A stretch of DNA of 13,796 bases from Pseudomonadota bacterium. Lineage in GTDB: Bacteria; Desulfobacterota; Syntrophia; Syntrophales; UBA5619. The stretch spans positions 1 through 13,796 of the forward strand of contig JAHJXP010000085.1 of NCBI GenBank assembly GCA_018827585.1, written 5' to 3'. Position 1 is the first letter of the stretch; each line of letters opens with the position of its first letter. The notes under the pieces are model-generated. The model did not search any database. It was not told the DNA's origin and worked only from the letters and a program-made list of their open reading frames with translations. This document shows, one piece after another, positions 1-5,921 of this stretch. The translations under genes were made by a program, and so were the position numbers.

Positions 1-7
1 ATATGTT

Positions 8-112
8 CCCCCTCCCTTGACGGGAGGGGGTTAGGGGGTGGGTGAATCTGCAACATTCTGATTTCACGGCAAGCTCCCCCCCACCCTAACCCTCCCCCGC
101 CAGGGGGGAGGG
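8..112. repeat. Head-to-head pair of 37-bp G/C-rich palindromic repeats
   Basis: Two copies of one roughly 37-bp unit face each other at 8-44 and 76-112, with 31 bp between them. The first contains a perfect 9-bp stem (CCCCCTCCC at 8-16, GGGAGGGGG at 22-30) followed by TTAGGGGGTGGG. The second is its near reverse complement, starting CCCCCCACCCTAACCC, with a 9-bp stem at 90-98 and 104-112. The G-rich arm at 22-42 has four G runs of 3, 5, 5 and 3 separated by A, TTA and T, which fits a G-quadruplex motif. No gene lies here. The same architecture with the same spacer length recurs at 3679-3780, so this is a dispersed repeat and not unique sequence. It ends 113 bp upstream of znuA; its left border may lie outside the window. 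Confidence 0.85.
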
Positions 113-127
113 AATTTATTGGTACTT

Positions 128-200
128 TTGCAATTACCTCCTTTTAATCTAATTTGCAGGCCGGTTGCATCTATGCTATGAAATTGTGCGCCCGGTTGCA
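128..200 (+). promoter_or_regulatory. TTGCA-rich upstream region of znuACB, candidate metalloregulator site and promoter
   Basis: TTGCA occurs at 128-132, 154-158, 165-169 and 196-200. The 9-mer CCGGTTGCA is repeated directly at 161-169 and 192-200, 31 bp or about three helical turns apart. The first and last TTGCA both extend to TTGCAATT. A weak sigma70-like pair is possible: TTGCAG at 154-159 and TATGAA at 177-182, 17 bp apart. Zinc and manganese transporter operons are usually repressed by Zur, MntR or a Fur-family protein. The repeat layout would suit an operator, but I do not recognise a standard Zur or Fur box, so the regulator is unknown. Confidence 0.35.
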
Positions 201-225
201 ATTGGGCGAGGGGTGAAAACAGGCC

Positions 226-1068
226 ATGAGAAAAGCTTTTTTCCTGACAGTCCTGGGCTTATTGATTATTTCGGGAATCGCCTTGCAGGCATTTGCCTTT
301 GCGGAGACCATCCGGGTATCCGTCAGCATCCTGCCCCAGGCCTATTTCGTGGAACGGGTGGCGGGCGGACGGGCGGCTATCCGCGTCATGATCCCGAAGG
401 GGGCGAGCCCCGAGACCTACGAGCCGACGCCGCAGCAGCTCGTCGCCCTGTCCGATTCGGCGCTCTACGTCAAGGTGGGCGCGCCCGGTTTACCCTTTGA
501 GGAGAAATATCTCCGGACCCTTTCCGCCCGGGCTCGGAAGATGACCGTCGTCAACATGTCCGAAGGCGTGGCCTTCCGGAAGGAGGACCCCCATGTCTGG
601 GTTTCTCCCGCCGCCGTCCGGACCGCGGCGGGCAACATCTGCCGGGCCCTGACCCTCCACGACCCTTCCGGCAGTGACGAATACCGGAGGAACCTGACTG
701 TCTTTCTTAAGGACATCGACGCCCTGGAGGACGAGATCCGCCGGGCCCTCGCCGGCAAGAAAGGGTACAGCTTCATGGTCTACCACCCCGCCTGGGGCTA
801 TTTCGCCGATGAATACGGGTTGAGGCAGTTGGCCGTGGAAGAAGAGGGAAAACCGGTCAGTGCGGCCCACATCCGCAAGATGATCGATATGGCCAGGGAA
901 AAGGGGATCCGCGCCGTCCTCGTGCAGAAGGGCTTTGACGCGAAGAGCGCCCGGGCGATCGCCCGCGACATCGGGGGGGAGGTCGTCGAGACCGATCCCC
1001 TGGAGCGGGACTGGCCCGCGGGAATGAGAAATTTCACGGCGATCCTGGAAAAGGTCCTGAGAAAATGA
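226..1068 (+). CDS. znuA: Zinc/manganese ABC transporter substrate-binding protein (ZnuA/TroA family)
   Basis: This is the periplasmic metal-binding receptor that hands Zn(II) or Mn(II) to the ZnuCB importer. The 280-residue product starts with a signal peptide (basic MRK, hydrophobic 5-22, AFA-like cleavage near residue 26). Family landmarks are the EPTP motif (66-69), DPHVWVSP with His123, a YHPAWGYF motif with His187, and TDPLERDW with Asp257. These match the usual ligand-bearing positions of cluster A-I receptors. The first family ligand, normally His just before the YEPTP motif, is Glu63 here (SPETYEP). The His-rich loop seen in many true ZnuA proteins is also absent. Zinc specificity is therefore inferred; manganese or another divalent metal is possible. 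The stop overlaps the znuC start as ATGA, which indicates translational coupling. The Shine-Dalgarno is weak (AGG or a distant AGGGG). Confidence 0.88.
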   Translation: MRKAFFLTVLGLLIISGIALQAFAFAETIRVSVSILPQAYFVERVAGGRAAIRVMIPKGASPETYEPTPQQLVALSDSALYVKVGAPGLPFEEKYLRTLSARARKMTVVNMSEGVAFRKEDPHVWVSPAAVRTAAGNICRALTLHDPSGSDEYRRNLTVFLKDIDALEDEIRRALAGKKGYSFMVYHPAWGYFADEYGLRQLAVEEEGKPVSAAHIRKMIDMAREKGIRAVLVQKGFDAKSARAIARDIGGEVVETDPLERDWPAGMRNFTAILEKVLRK

Positions 1069-1841
1069 GCGAACCTGGGAATATGGAACCCCTGATTGCC
1101 GTCGAACATGTGACCTACGGCTATGAAAAACGGCCGGTCGTCGAGGACGTCTCCCTTGCAATCGGCCGGAAGGATTTCGTTCTTGTGATCGGTCCGAACG
1201 GCGGCGGGAAGACGACGCTCCTCAAGCTGATTTTGGGGATCGTGGCCCCCTGGAGCGGAACGATCCGTTATCACGGCGACAGCGGCGGACGTCTCGGATA
1301 CGTGCCGCAGTTCGCCCATTTCAACCGCAATTTCCCGATTTCCGTCTTTGATATGGTCCTTGCCGGCTGCCTCGACGCCCGGAATTATCTCCGGCGCTAC
1401 ACGGCGGAAAACATCGAAAAGACGAAGGCCGTTCTGGCAAATCTCGATCTGTACGAGAAACGGCGGGAACTCATCGCCGATCTCTCCGGCGGACAACTCC
1501 AGCGCGTCCTGATCGCCCGCGCGCTCGTCTCCGACCCGGCGGCTCTTTTACTCGACGAACCGACCACCGCGATGGACGCCGCCTCCCAGACCAACCTCCT
1601 CGATCTTCTCGCCGGGCTCCAGGAGCGGATGAGCATCGTGACGGCGACCCACGACCCGACCTTCTATGCCCAATCCTACCGCCACATCGCCTGCCTCAAC
1701 ACGCGCCTGTATTACCACGAGCGTGGCGATCTCGATTCCCGCACCTTGGAGAAGATCTACGGCTGTCCCGTCGAGATCCTGGGACACGGCATTCCCCACA
1801 CCTTCCTCGCCAGTCACGGGGAAACGGAGAAGCGGCCATGA
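1065..1841 (+). CDS. znuC: Metal ABC transporter ATP-binding protein
   Basis: This cytoplasmic ATPase powers the metal importer. All ABC signatures are present in the 258-residue product: Walker A GPNGGGKTT (43-51), a Q-loop VPQF near 80-83, signature LSGGQ (140-144), Walker B LLLDEP (161-166) and H-loop His196 in ATHD. The length is typical of ZnuC/TroB/MntB proteins. The chosen ATG shares ATGA with the znuA stop. An internal ATG at 1083 (MEPLIAVEHV) with GGGA just upstream could be the real start and would remove six residues. The stop overlaps the znuB start by 4 bp. Adjacency to an A-I receptor and an ABC-3 permease fixes the role as metal uptake; the exact metal is not settled. Confidence 0.9.
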   Translation: MSEPGNMEPLIAVEHVTYGYEKRPVVEDVSLAIGRKDFVLVIGPNGGGKTTLLKLILGIVAPWSGTIRYHGDSGGRLGYVPQFAHFNRNFPISVFDMVLAGCLDARNYLRRYTAENIEKTKAVLANLDLYEKRRELIADLSGGQLQRVLIARALVSDPAALLLDEPTTAMDAASQTNLLDLLAGLQERMSIVTATHDPTFYAQSYRHIACLNTRLYYHERGDLDSRTLEKIYGCPVEILGHGIPHTFLASHGETEKRP

Positions 1842-2662
1842 GCGGCATCCTCTCCTATGAGTTCATGCAGAACGCCGTTCTCGTCGGGATCATGGCGAGC
1901 GTCATCTGCGGCCTCATCGGCCCTTTCATCGTCGCCAGACGGATGGTCTTCATCAGCGGGGGGCTCAGCCACGCCGCCTTCGGCGGCCTCGGGCTCGCCT
2001 ACTGGCTCGGCGTCCGCCCCCTGATCGGGGCGACCGCCTTTGTCCTGGCCTCCGCCGTTCTCATCGCTCGCCTGGAGGAGAAAAAGATGAGCCAAAACGA
2101 CCTGTTCATCGGCATTCTGTGGGCCGTCGGCGTCGCGATTGGCATCGTCTTCATCCACATGACCCCCGGCTACGCCCCCGATCTGATGGCCTTTCTGTTC
2201 GGCAACATCCTGACCGTTCCCCGCACGGATGTGATGATTACCCTGCTGTTGTTTCTGGCGGTAACGGCGGCAGTGCTTGTTTTCTACAAGGGCTTCGTCG
2301 CCATCGCCCTCGACGAGGAGTACGCGAGGGCAAGGCGGCTTCCCGTGGCGTCGCTGAAGATGGGGCTGATGATCCTCACCGCCCTTTCCATCGTGACCCT
2401 CATCCAGGCGGTCGGGATCCTGCTTGTGATCGCCCTACTGACCATCCCGGTCGCCGTCGCCTCCGAGCTCTCTCTGAATTTCCGCCGGATCCTGCTCCTC
2501 TCCATCGGTTGCGGGATCGTCATCTGTCTTTCCGGCCTTTCGCTCTCCTATTTCTTCGAGCTCCCCTCCGGCGCCACGATCATTCTTGTCGGCGGGGCGC
2601 TGCTCGGCGCCGTCAAAGGGACAAAGCGGCTCCGCAGCCGCCCGCCTTCGCCGCGTCCGTAA
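1838..2662 (+). CDS. znuB: Metal ABC transporter permease (ABC-3 family)
   Basis: This inner-membrane channel subunit of the zinc/manganese importer has 274 residues. Seven to eight hydrophobic segments are visible (for example about 13-33, 61-78, 89-107, 132-150, 175-209, 218-240, 244-259). The family-typical SGGLSHAAFGGLGLAY stretch lies at 40-55. The loop LDEEYARARRLPV (158-170) matches the cytoplasmic coupling region of ABC-3 permeases. It starts in a 4-bp ATGA overlap with znuC, so the three genes form one translationally coupled unit in the order A-C-B. The C-terminus is a short basic, proline-rich tail (RLRSRPPSPRP). No clear intrinsic terminator follows, so some readthrough toward sodB is possible. 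Confidence 0.9.
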   Translation: MSGILSYEFMQNAVLVGIMASVICGLIGPFIVARRMVFISGGLSHAAFGGLGLAYWLGVRPLIGATAFVLASAVLIARLEEKKMSQNDLFIGILWAVGVAIGIVFIHMTPGYAPDLMAFLFGNILTVPRTDVMITLLLFLAVTAAVLVFYKGFVAIALDEEYARARRLPVASLKMGLMILTALSIVTLIQAVGILLVIALLTIPVAVASELSLNFRRILLLSIGCGIVICLSGLSLSYFFELPSGATIILVGGALLGAVKGTKRLRSRPPSPRP

Positions 2663-2737
2663 TCGTCATCATCGTTTGGACCTTCTGACTCGATTTCAAG
2701 AAACGGCGGGATTGAAAAAGGTTTTTGTGGAAACGCC

Positions 2738-2761
2738 GCGGGAGTGATGATAAAATCCCGC
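2738..2761 (+). promoter_or_regulatory. Perfect 6-bp inverted repeat in the sodB upstream region
   Basis: GCGGGA (2738-2743) and TCCCGC (2756-2761) form a perfect inverted repeat around a 12-bp AT-rich centre that contains GATAAAAT, a plausible -10 region. Possible -35 elements such as TTGTGG at 2725-2730 are poor matches. The site could be a repressor operator over the promoter or a 5' UTR hairpin just ahead of the sodB ribosome-binding site. Function is inferred from position only. Confidence 0.3.
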
Positions 2762-2775
2762 TAACTACCATTGCG

Positions 2776-2782
2776 AAAGGAG
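2776..2782 (+). promoter_or_regulatory. Ribosome-binding site fixing the sodB start
   Basis: AAAGGAG lies 8 bp before the ATG at 2791. The reading frame stays open upstream to a TTG at 2725, but those 22 codons have no Shine-Dalgarno and no resemblance to a superoxide dismutase N-terminus. This site therefore decides the start. Confidence 0.75.
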
Positions 2783-2790
2783 ACCCCGCA

Positions 2791-3381
2791 ATGATTACGC
2801 TACCCGAACTGCCCTATGCCAAAGACGCCCTGGCCCCGGTCATCAGCGCCAACACCCTGGAATTCCACTACGGCAAGCACCACAGGGCCTATGTGGACAA
2901 CCTGGGCAAACTGATCGCCGGAACTGATCTGGCCGAAGCGCCCCTGGAGGAGATTATCCGGAAAACGGCGGGAGATCCTGCCAAGGCGGGTATCTTCAAC
3001 AACGCCGCCCAGGTCTGGAACCACTCCTTCTACTGGCAATGCCTCAAAGCGGGCGGCGGCGGCGCGCCGACCGGCGCCGTTGCCCCGAAGATCGCGGCCG
3101 CATGGGGAAGCTACGAAAAATTCGTAGAGGAGCTCAAGAACGCGGGCGTCACCCAGTTCGGAAGCGGCTGGGCCTGGCTCGTCCTCGACGGCGGGGATCT
3201 GAAGATCGTAAAGACCGCGAACGCCGACACCCCGCTCGCCCGCGGCCAGAAGGCGCTCCTCACCCTCGATGTCTGGGAGCACGCCTACTACCTCGACTAT
3301 CAGAACCGCCGTCCCGACTACCTGGCCGCGGTAATCGGCCGACTGATAAACTGGGATTTCGTCAACGCCAACCTCGGTTGA
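2791..3381 (+). CDS. sodB: Superoxide dismutase, iron type
   Basis: Converts superoxide to oxygen and hydrogen peroxide; probably cytoplasmic, since no signal peptide is seen. The 196-residue length fits the Fe/Mn SOD family. Metal ligands are His26 (EFHYGKHH), His78 (VWNHSFYW), Asp160 and His164 (DVWEHAYY). Gln74 in AAQVWNHSFYW is the residue typical of iron enzymes; Mn enzymes usually carry their outer-sphere Gln elsewhere. An iron-dependent or cambialistic enzyme is likely. It sits 128 bp downstream of znuB, with its own strong ribosome-binding site and a palindrome in the upstream region, and is followed by a GC-rich hairpin. In a probable anaerobe this would serve defence against transient oxygen exposure; that ecological reading is inference. 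Confidence 0.95.
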   Translation: MITLPELPYAKDALAPVISANTLEFHYGKHHRAYVDNLGKLIAGTDLAEAPLEEIIRKTAGDPAKAGIFNNAAQVWNHSFYWQCLKAGGGGAPTGAVAPKIAAAWGSYEKFVEELKNAGVTQFGSGWAWLVLDGGDLKIVKTANADTPLARGQKALLTLDVWEHAYYLDYQNRRPDYLAAVIGRLINWDFVNANLG

Positions 3382-3391
3382 CCGTTTTAAA

Positions 3392-3419
3392 GGGGGCGGA
3401 GGGTTGTCCCTTCGCTCCC
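3392..3419 (+). terminator. GC-rich hairpin downstream of sodB, no U-tract
   Basis: Positions 3392-3403 pair with 3408-3419 through 12 base pairs, two of them G-U, around a TTGT tetraloop. The stem starts 10 bp after the sodB stop. On the plus strand it is followed by CGGTCTGATG, not a T-run, so it is not a classical intrinsic terminator. It could act as a transcript-end stabiliser, a partial attenuator between sodB and the DUF2892 gene, or a processing site. Confidence 0.4.
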
Positions 3420-3463
3420 CGGTCTGATGCGCATAGAACCGATTCTTTCACAGGGAGGTTTTT

Positions 3464-3652
3464 ATGAAATGCAACGTCGGGAAAACGGATCGCATTGTCC
3501 GGGTCATCATCGGCCTGGCAATCATCTGGGCGGGTTTTTACTACGAGAGCTGGTGGGGCGCTCTCGGCATCGCGTTTCTCATCCCCGCGGTCATCGGTTA
3601 CTGCCCGCTCTATGTCCCTTTCAAATTCTCCACCTGCAGAAAGGACGATTGA
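3464..3652 (+). CDS. Small two-helix membrane protein, DUF2892 (YgaP transmembrane-like)
   Basis: The 62-residue protein has the DUF2892 layout: a short N-terminus MKCNVGKTDRIVR with the Cys-Asn-Val-Gly start typical of the family, one hydrophobic helix at about 12-27, a Trp-Trp turn at 30-31, a second helix at 32-46, then GYCPLYVPF and STCRKDD. Cysteines are Cys3, Cys47 and Cys58. The family has no firm enzymatic role; it occurs alone or fused to rhodanese domains. The start is supported by AGGGAGG at 3452-3458, 5 bp before the ATG. It lies 82 bp after sodB on the same strand. Its TGA stop (3650-3652) takes its last two bases from the left end of the repeat block that follows. Confidence 0.85.
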   Translation: MKCNVGKTDRIVRVIIGLAIIWAGFYYESWWGALGIAFLIPAVIGYCPLYVPFKFSTCRKDD

Positions 3653-3871
3653 CGCCTTCGTAAAAAAAGTAAATTTTTCCCTCCCCCGGCGGGAGGGGAC
3701 GAAGGGGAGGGGGACATCATACGCAGAGATACTGCCCGTTATCACCCCCACCCTGACCCTCCCCCGCCAAGGGGGAGGGAGAGAAAATGCTCTCCCCCGC
3801 CAAGGGGGAGGGAGAGAAAATGCTCTCCCCGCCAAGGGGGAGGGAAATTTGCGGCTTTTTACGGGGTCGTC
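3651..3871. repeat. Composite repeat block with terminal inverted repeats and nested G-rich palindromes
   Basis: The 221-bp DUF2892-radC spacer is bounded by GACGCCTTCGTAAAAA at 3651-3666 and, inverted, by TTTTTACGGGGTCGTC at 3856-3871. These correspond to the termini of the element between scpA and scpB, which begins GACGGCTTCGTAAAAA. Inside are two head-to-head G/C-rich units, 3679-3713 and 3745-3780, separated by 31 bp as in the pair at 8-112. Two further partial copies follow in tandem. The plus strand at 3691-3713 and the minus strand across 3745-3765 both fit G-quadruplex patterns. No protein-coding potential is credible here. Confidence 0.7.
3759..3847. repeat. 33-bp tandem repeat, about 2.7 copies
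   Basis: The unit begins CTCCCCCGCCAAGGGGGAGG and continues GAGAGAAAATGCT. Copies start at 3759, 3792 and 3825. The first two are identical; the third has lost one C from the C-run, making the interval 32 bp between centres, and is truncated after the G-run. The identity suggests recent slippage duplication of the palindromic unit in the larger block at 3651-3871. Confidence 0.85.
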
Positions 3872-3890
3872 ATGATTAGGGGAATCCGAG

Positions 3891-4583
3891 ATGCGCGCAG
3901 ATCCCGGGGCGGATTATAACCGGGGACACCGGAAGAGACTGAAGCAGAAATTCACGACCTCGGGGCTGGCGGCGCTTCACGAATACGAGGCGCTGGAGCT
4001 CCTTCTGACTTTCGTTGTCCGACAGCAGGATGTAAAAGACCGGGCTAAGGACCTCCTCCAGGAGTTTGGCTCGCTCAAAGGGATCGTGGACGCCGAGGTC
4101 GAAGATCTGGAGAAGATTCCGGGAATCGGCAACCGCTCCGCGATCATGTTCAAGCTCATCAAGGAGATCGCCACCCTCTACCTCAAGCAGAAGGCGAAGG
4201 AGAAGCCCCAGATCTCCTGTACCACCGATCTCCTCAATTTCTGCCGGACGGAAATGGGCAGCAAGAAGGACGAGGAGTTCTGCGTGATCTTCCTTGACGC
4301 CCAGAACCAGATCATCGAGTTCGAAACCGTCCAGAAGGGGATCGTCAATCAGGCCGTGGTCTACCCGCGGCAGGTCCTGGAAAGCGCCCTCAGGAGGAAA
4401 GCCTCGGCCATCATCCTCGCCCACAACCACCCATCGGGCCATGTCCGGCCGTCCGACGCCGACATCCGTCTGACGAAAACGATCCAGGAGACCGCAAAGG
4501 TCCTGGACATCCTCGTCCACGATCACATCATCATCGGGGAGAACCGCTTTTTCAGCTTCCGCGAAGAGGGGTTGATGCCCTGA
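3891..4583 (+). CDS. radC: RadC family JAB1/MPN-domain protein
   Basis: The 230-residue protein combines a helix-hairpin-helix region (EKIPGIGNRSA, about 74-84) with a C-terminal RadC JAMM domain. The metal motif is complete: HNHPSG at 178-183, Ser188 and Asp191 (H-x-H-x7-S-x2-D). The family was once linked to DNA repair, but that role in Escherichia coli was withdrawn and the biochemical function is uncertain; some homologues sit on mobile or competence loci. The N-terminus (GHRKRLKQKF, then EYEALELLLTFVVRQQDVKD) differs from the common PRERL opening but occurs in many shorter RadC proteins, as I recall. AGGGGA at 3877-3882 supports the ATG. It is the last plus-strand gene, converging on the IHF-like gene. 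Confidence 0.88.
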   Translation: MRADPGADYNRGHRKRLKQKFTTSGLAALHEYEALELLLTFVVRQQDVKDRAKDLLQEFGSLKGIVDAEVEDLEKIPGIGNRSAIMFKLIKEIATLYLKQKAKEKPQISCTTDLLNFCRTEMGSKKDEEFCVIFLDAQNQIIEFETVQKGIVNQAVVYPRQVLESALRRKASAIILAHNHPSGHVRPSDADIRLTKTIQETAKVLDILVHDHIIIGENRFFSFREEGLMP

Positions 4584-4678
4584 GTGTAAAAGGGATTCCG
4601 AGGAACACCGCGAATCGGATGAACATCCGCGGAGGCGGGAGCGTCCGAAGATTGCGTCCCGATGTCATCAAGAAAAGG

Positions 4679-4696
4679 GGGGGCAGTGTCGCCCCC
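4679..4696 (-). terminator. Candidate intrinsic terminator of the IHF-like gene
   Basis: Read on the minus strand, GGGGGC and GCCCCC pair around a GACACT loop, followed by CCTTTTCTT. It lies about 70 bp beyond the IHF-like stop codon. The stem is short (6 bp, all GC) and the T-run brief, so efficiency is uncertain. The rest of the 182-bp convergent gap (4584-4765) shows no other clear element. Confidence 0.45.
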
Positions 4697-4765
4697 GATC
4701 GATGAACGGTGTGATGTGCTGCCGGTTGTTCGAAGGTTTTTCCGTAACAGGGCGAAGGTTCGATT

Positions 4766-5041
4766 CTATGCGTCAACCTTCTCCCTGAGTTCCTTGCCGA
4801 CCTTAAAGAAGGGAAGTCTTTTCGGGGAAACCTTGATGCTCTTTCCCGTTTTGGGGTTTCTTCCCGTATAGGCGTCATATTTCCGGACGACAAAGCTCCC
4901 GAACCCCCTGATCTCGATCCGACCGCTTTTCTTCAGTTCTTCGGTAAAACCCTTAAAGATCAGATTTACCACGTCAATCGCCTTTTTCTCCGTCAGGTTT
5001 TCCTTTTGACTTAACGCCTCGATGAGTCCAGATTTGTTCAT
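4766..5041 (-). CDS. HU/IHF family DNA-bending protein, IHF-like
   Basis: This small basic nucleoid protein bends DNA as a dimer. The 91-residue sequence covers the whole family fold: N-terminal helices MNKSGLIEALSQKENLTEKKA, the GFGSF strand (47-51), the beta-arm with GRNPKTGKS carrying the intercalating proline, and the C-terminal PFFKVGKELREKV. The C-terminal wording resembles IHF-beta more than HU, so ihfB-like is possible, but the subgroup cannot be fixed by eye. A strong AGGAGGAGG stretch precedes the ATG. It lies 88 bp after rluB with its own candidate promoter (5093-5122), so it may be transcribed both from that promoter and by readthrough. It is one of two distinct HU-family genes in the window. 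Confidence 0.92.
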   Translation of the reverse strand: MNKSGLIEALSQKENLTEKKAIDVVNLIFKGFTEELKKSGRIEIRGFGSFVVRKYDAYTGRNPKTGKSIKVSPKRLPFFKVGKELREKVDA

Positions 5042-5092
5042 GACCTCCTCCTAATGATGGTTCATCACGTCCGCTTCTCACGAACCTGGGAA

Positions 5093-5122
5093 ATAATACG
5101 GTCGGTTTAAATAACGTGATAA
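5093..5122 (-). promoter_or_regulatory. Candidate sigma70 promoter for the IHF-like gene
   Basis: On the minus strand TTATCA (5122-5117, four of six matches to the -35 consensus) and TATTAT (5098-5093, five of six to the -10) are 18 bp apart. The -10 lies about 50 bp ahead of the ATG at 5041, in an AT-rich stretch between rluB and the IHF-like gene. Confidence 0.45.
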
Positions 5123-5129
5123 TATGCCT

Positions 5130-5921
5130 TTATTTTTGGCGACTATTATTTATTTTAAAATGAATGTCAAGACAATTTTTTCCCGGACCGCCGCCCGCCA
5201 GGACAAGAAGCCTCTCCACTTCCCGCGGGGTGAGCATGCGCCAGGACCCTTCCCGGAGGGAACCGAGGACTACATCCGCCACGGCAACGCGCACCAGGCG
5301 GACGACGGGATGGCCGATGGTCTCGAATGCCCTCCGGATCACGCGATTCCTTCCGTCGGTGATGGTGATCCTGAGCCAAGAGCTGCCCCGGTTTGTCTTT
5401 TCCAGAAAAACATCGGTCGGCGTGAACCGCCCGTCGGCCATCTCTATCCCTCTTTCCAGGGATTGAAGCTCGTCTTTCAGGAGGCGTCCTCCTACCTTGA
5501 CGCGATAGGTCTTCGGAATCCGGTAGCGGGGGTGCTGGAGGCGCTGGGAAAACTCCCCGTCATTGGTGAGGATCAGGAGCCCTTCCGAATCGTAGTCCAG
5601 CCGTCCGACGGGAAACACGCGCTCTGCAATCCCCTCGAGCAGGTCCGTCACGATGGGCCTCCCCTGCGGATCACTCAGGGTCGTCACAACCCCCTGCGGC
5701 TTGTGGAGGAGGATGTAGATCCGCTCCCGCTCGCAGGAGATGAGTTTGCCGTCGACACGGATCTCGTCCTTTTGAGGATCGGCCTTCGTTCCCGGTTCGG
5801 TGACCACGATGCCGTTGACGCTGATCCGGCCGGCGGCTATCATCTTTTCCGCGGCGCGGCGGGAGGAAACGCCGGCCTGCGAGAGGACCTTCTGTAGTCG
5901 TTCTTCCATGTCTTTACTCAT
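5130..5921 (-). CDS. rluB: 23S rRNA pseudouridine synthase, RluB/RsuA family
   Basis: Isomerises a uridine to pseudouridine in ribosomal RNA; RluB acts on 23S rRNA helix 89 in Escherichia coli. The 263-residue protein has an N-terminal S4 RNA-binding domain (about 6-60: LQKVLSQAGVSSRRAAEKMI, GRISVNG) and the catalytic block GRLDYDSEGLLILTNDG, with Asp109 as the nucleophile. KTYRVKV and GRNRVIRR motifs follow. RluB is preferred over RsuA or RluE from the scpB neighbourhood, a common arrangement. The C-terminal tail after GGGPGKN is AT-rich and not family-conserved. The ATG at 5921 overlaps the scpB stop by 8 bp; an in-frame ATG at 5909 (MEERLQ) is an equally good start. Neither has a strong Shine-Dalgarno, so coupling to scpB is likely. 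Confidence 0.85.
   Translation of the reverse strand: MSKDMEERLQKVLSQAGVSSRRAAEKMIAAGRISVNGIVVTEPGTKADPQKDEIRVDGKLISCERERIYILLHKPQGVVTTLSDPQGRPIVTDLLEGIAERVFPVGRLDYDSEGLLILTNDGEFSQRLQHPRYRIPKTYRVKVGGRLLKDELQSLERGIEMADGRFTPTDVFLEKTNRGSSWLRITITDGRNRVIRRAFETIGHPVVRLVRVAVADVVLGSLREGSWRMLTPREVERLLVLAGGGPGKNCLDIHFKINNSRQK

Noticed and set aside
3362..3835. 157-codon minus-strand frame containing SLPPPWRGR repeats
   Set aside because: The repeated peptide is just the 33-bp G/C-rich DNA repeat translated; the rest is antisense to the DUF2892 gene.
8..3847. CRISPR array
   Set aside because: The G-rich units are paired head-to-head or in direct tandem without unique spacers in a regular array, and no cas gene is present.
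3691..4583. radC as a marker of a mobile island
   Set aside because: Although radC can travel on mobile elements, codon use and neighbours are core-like and no integrase, att site or tRNA is present.
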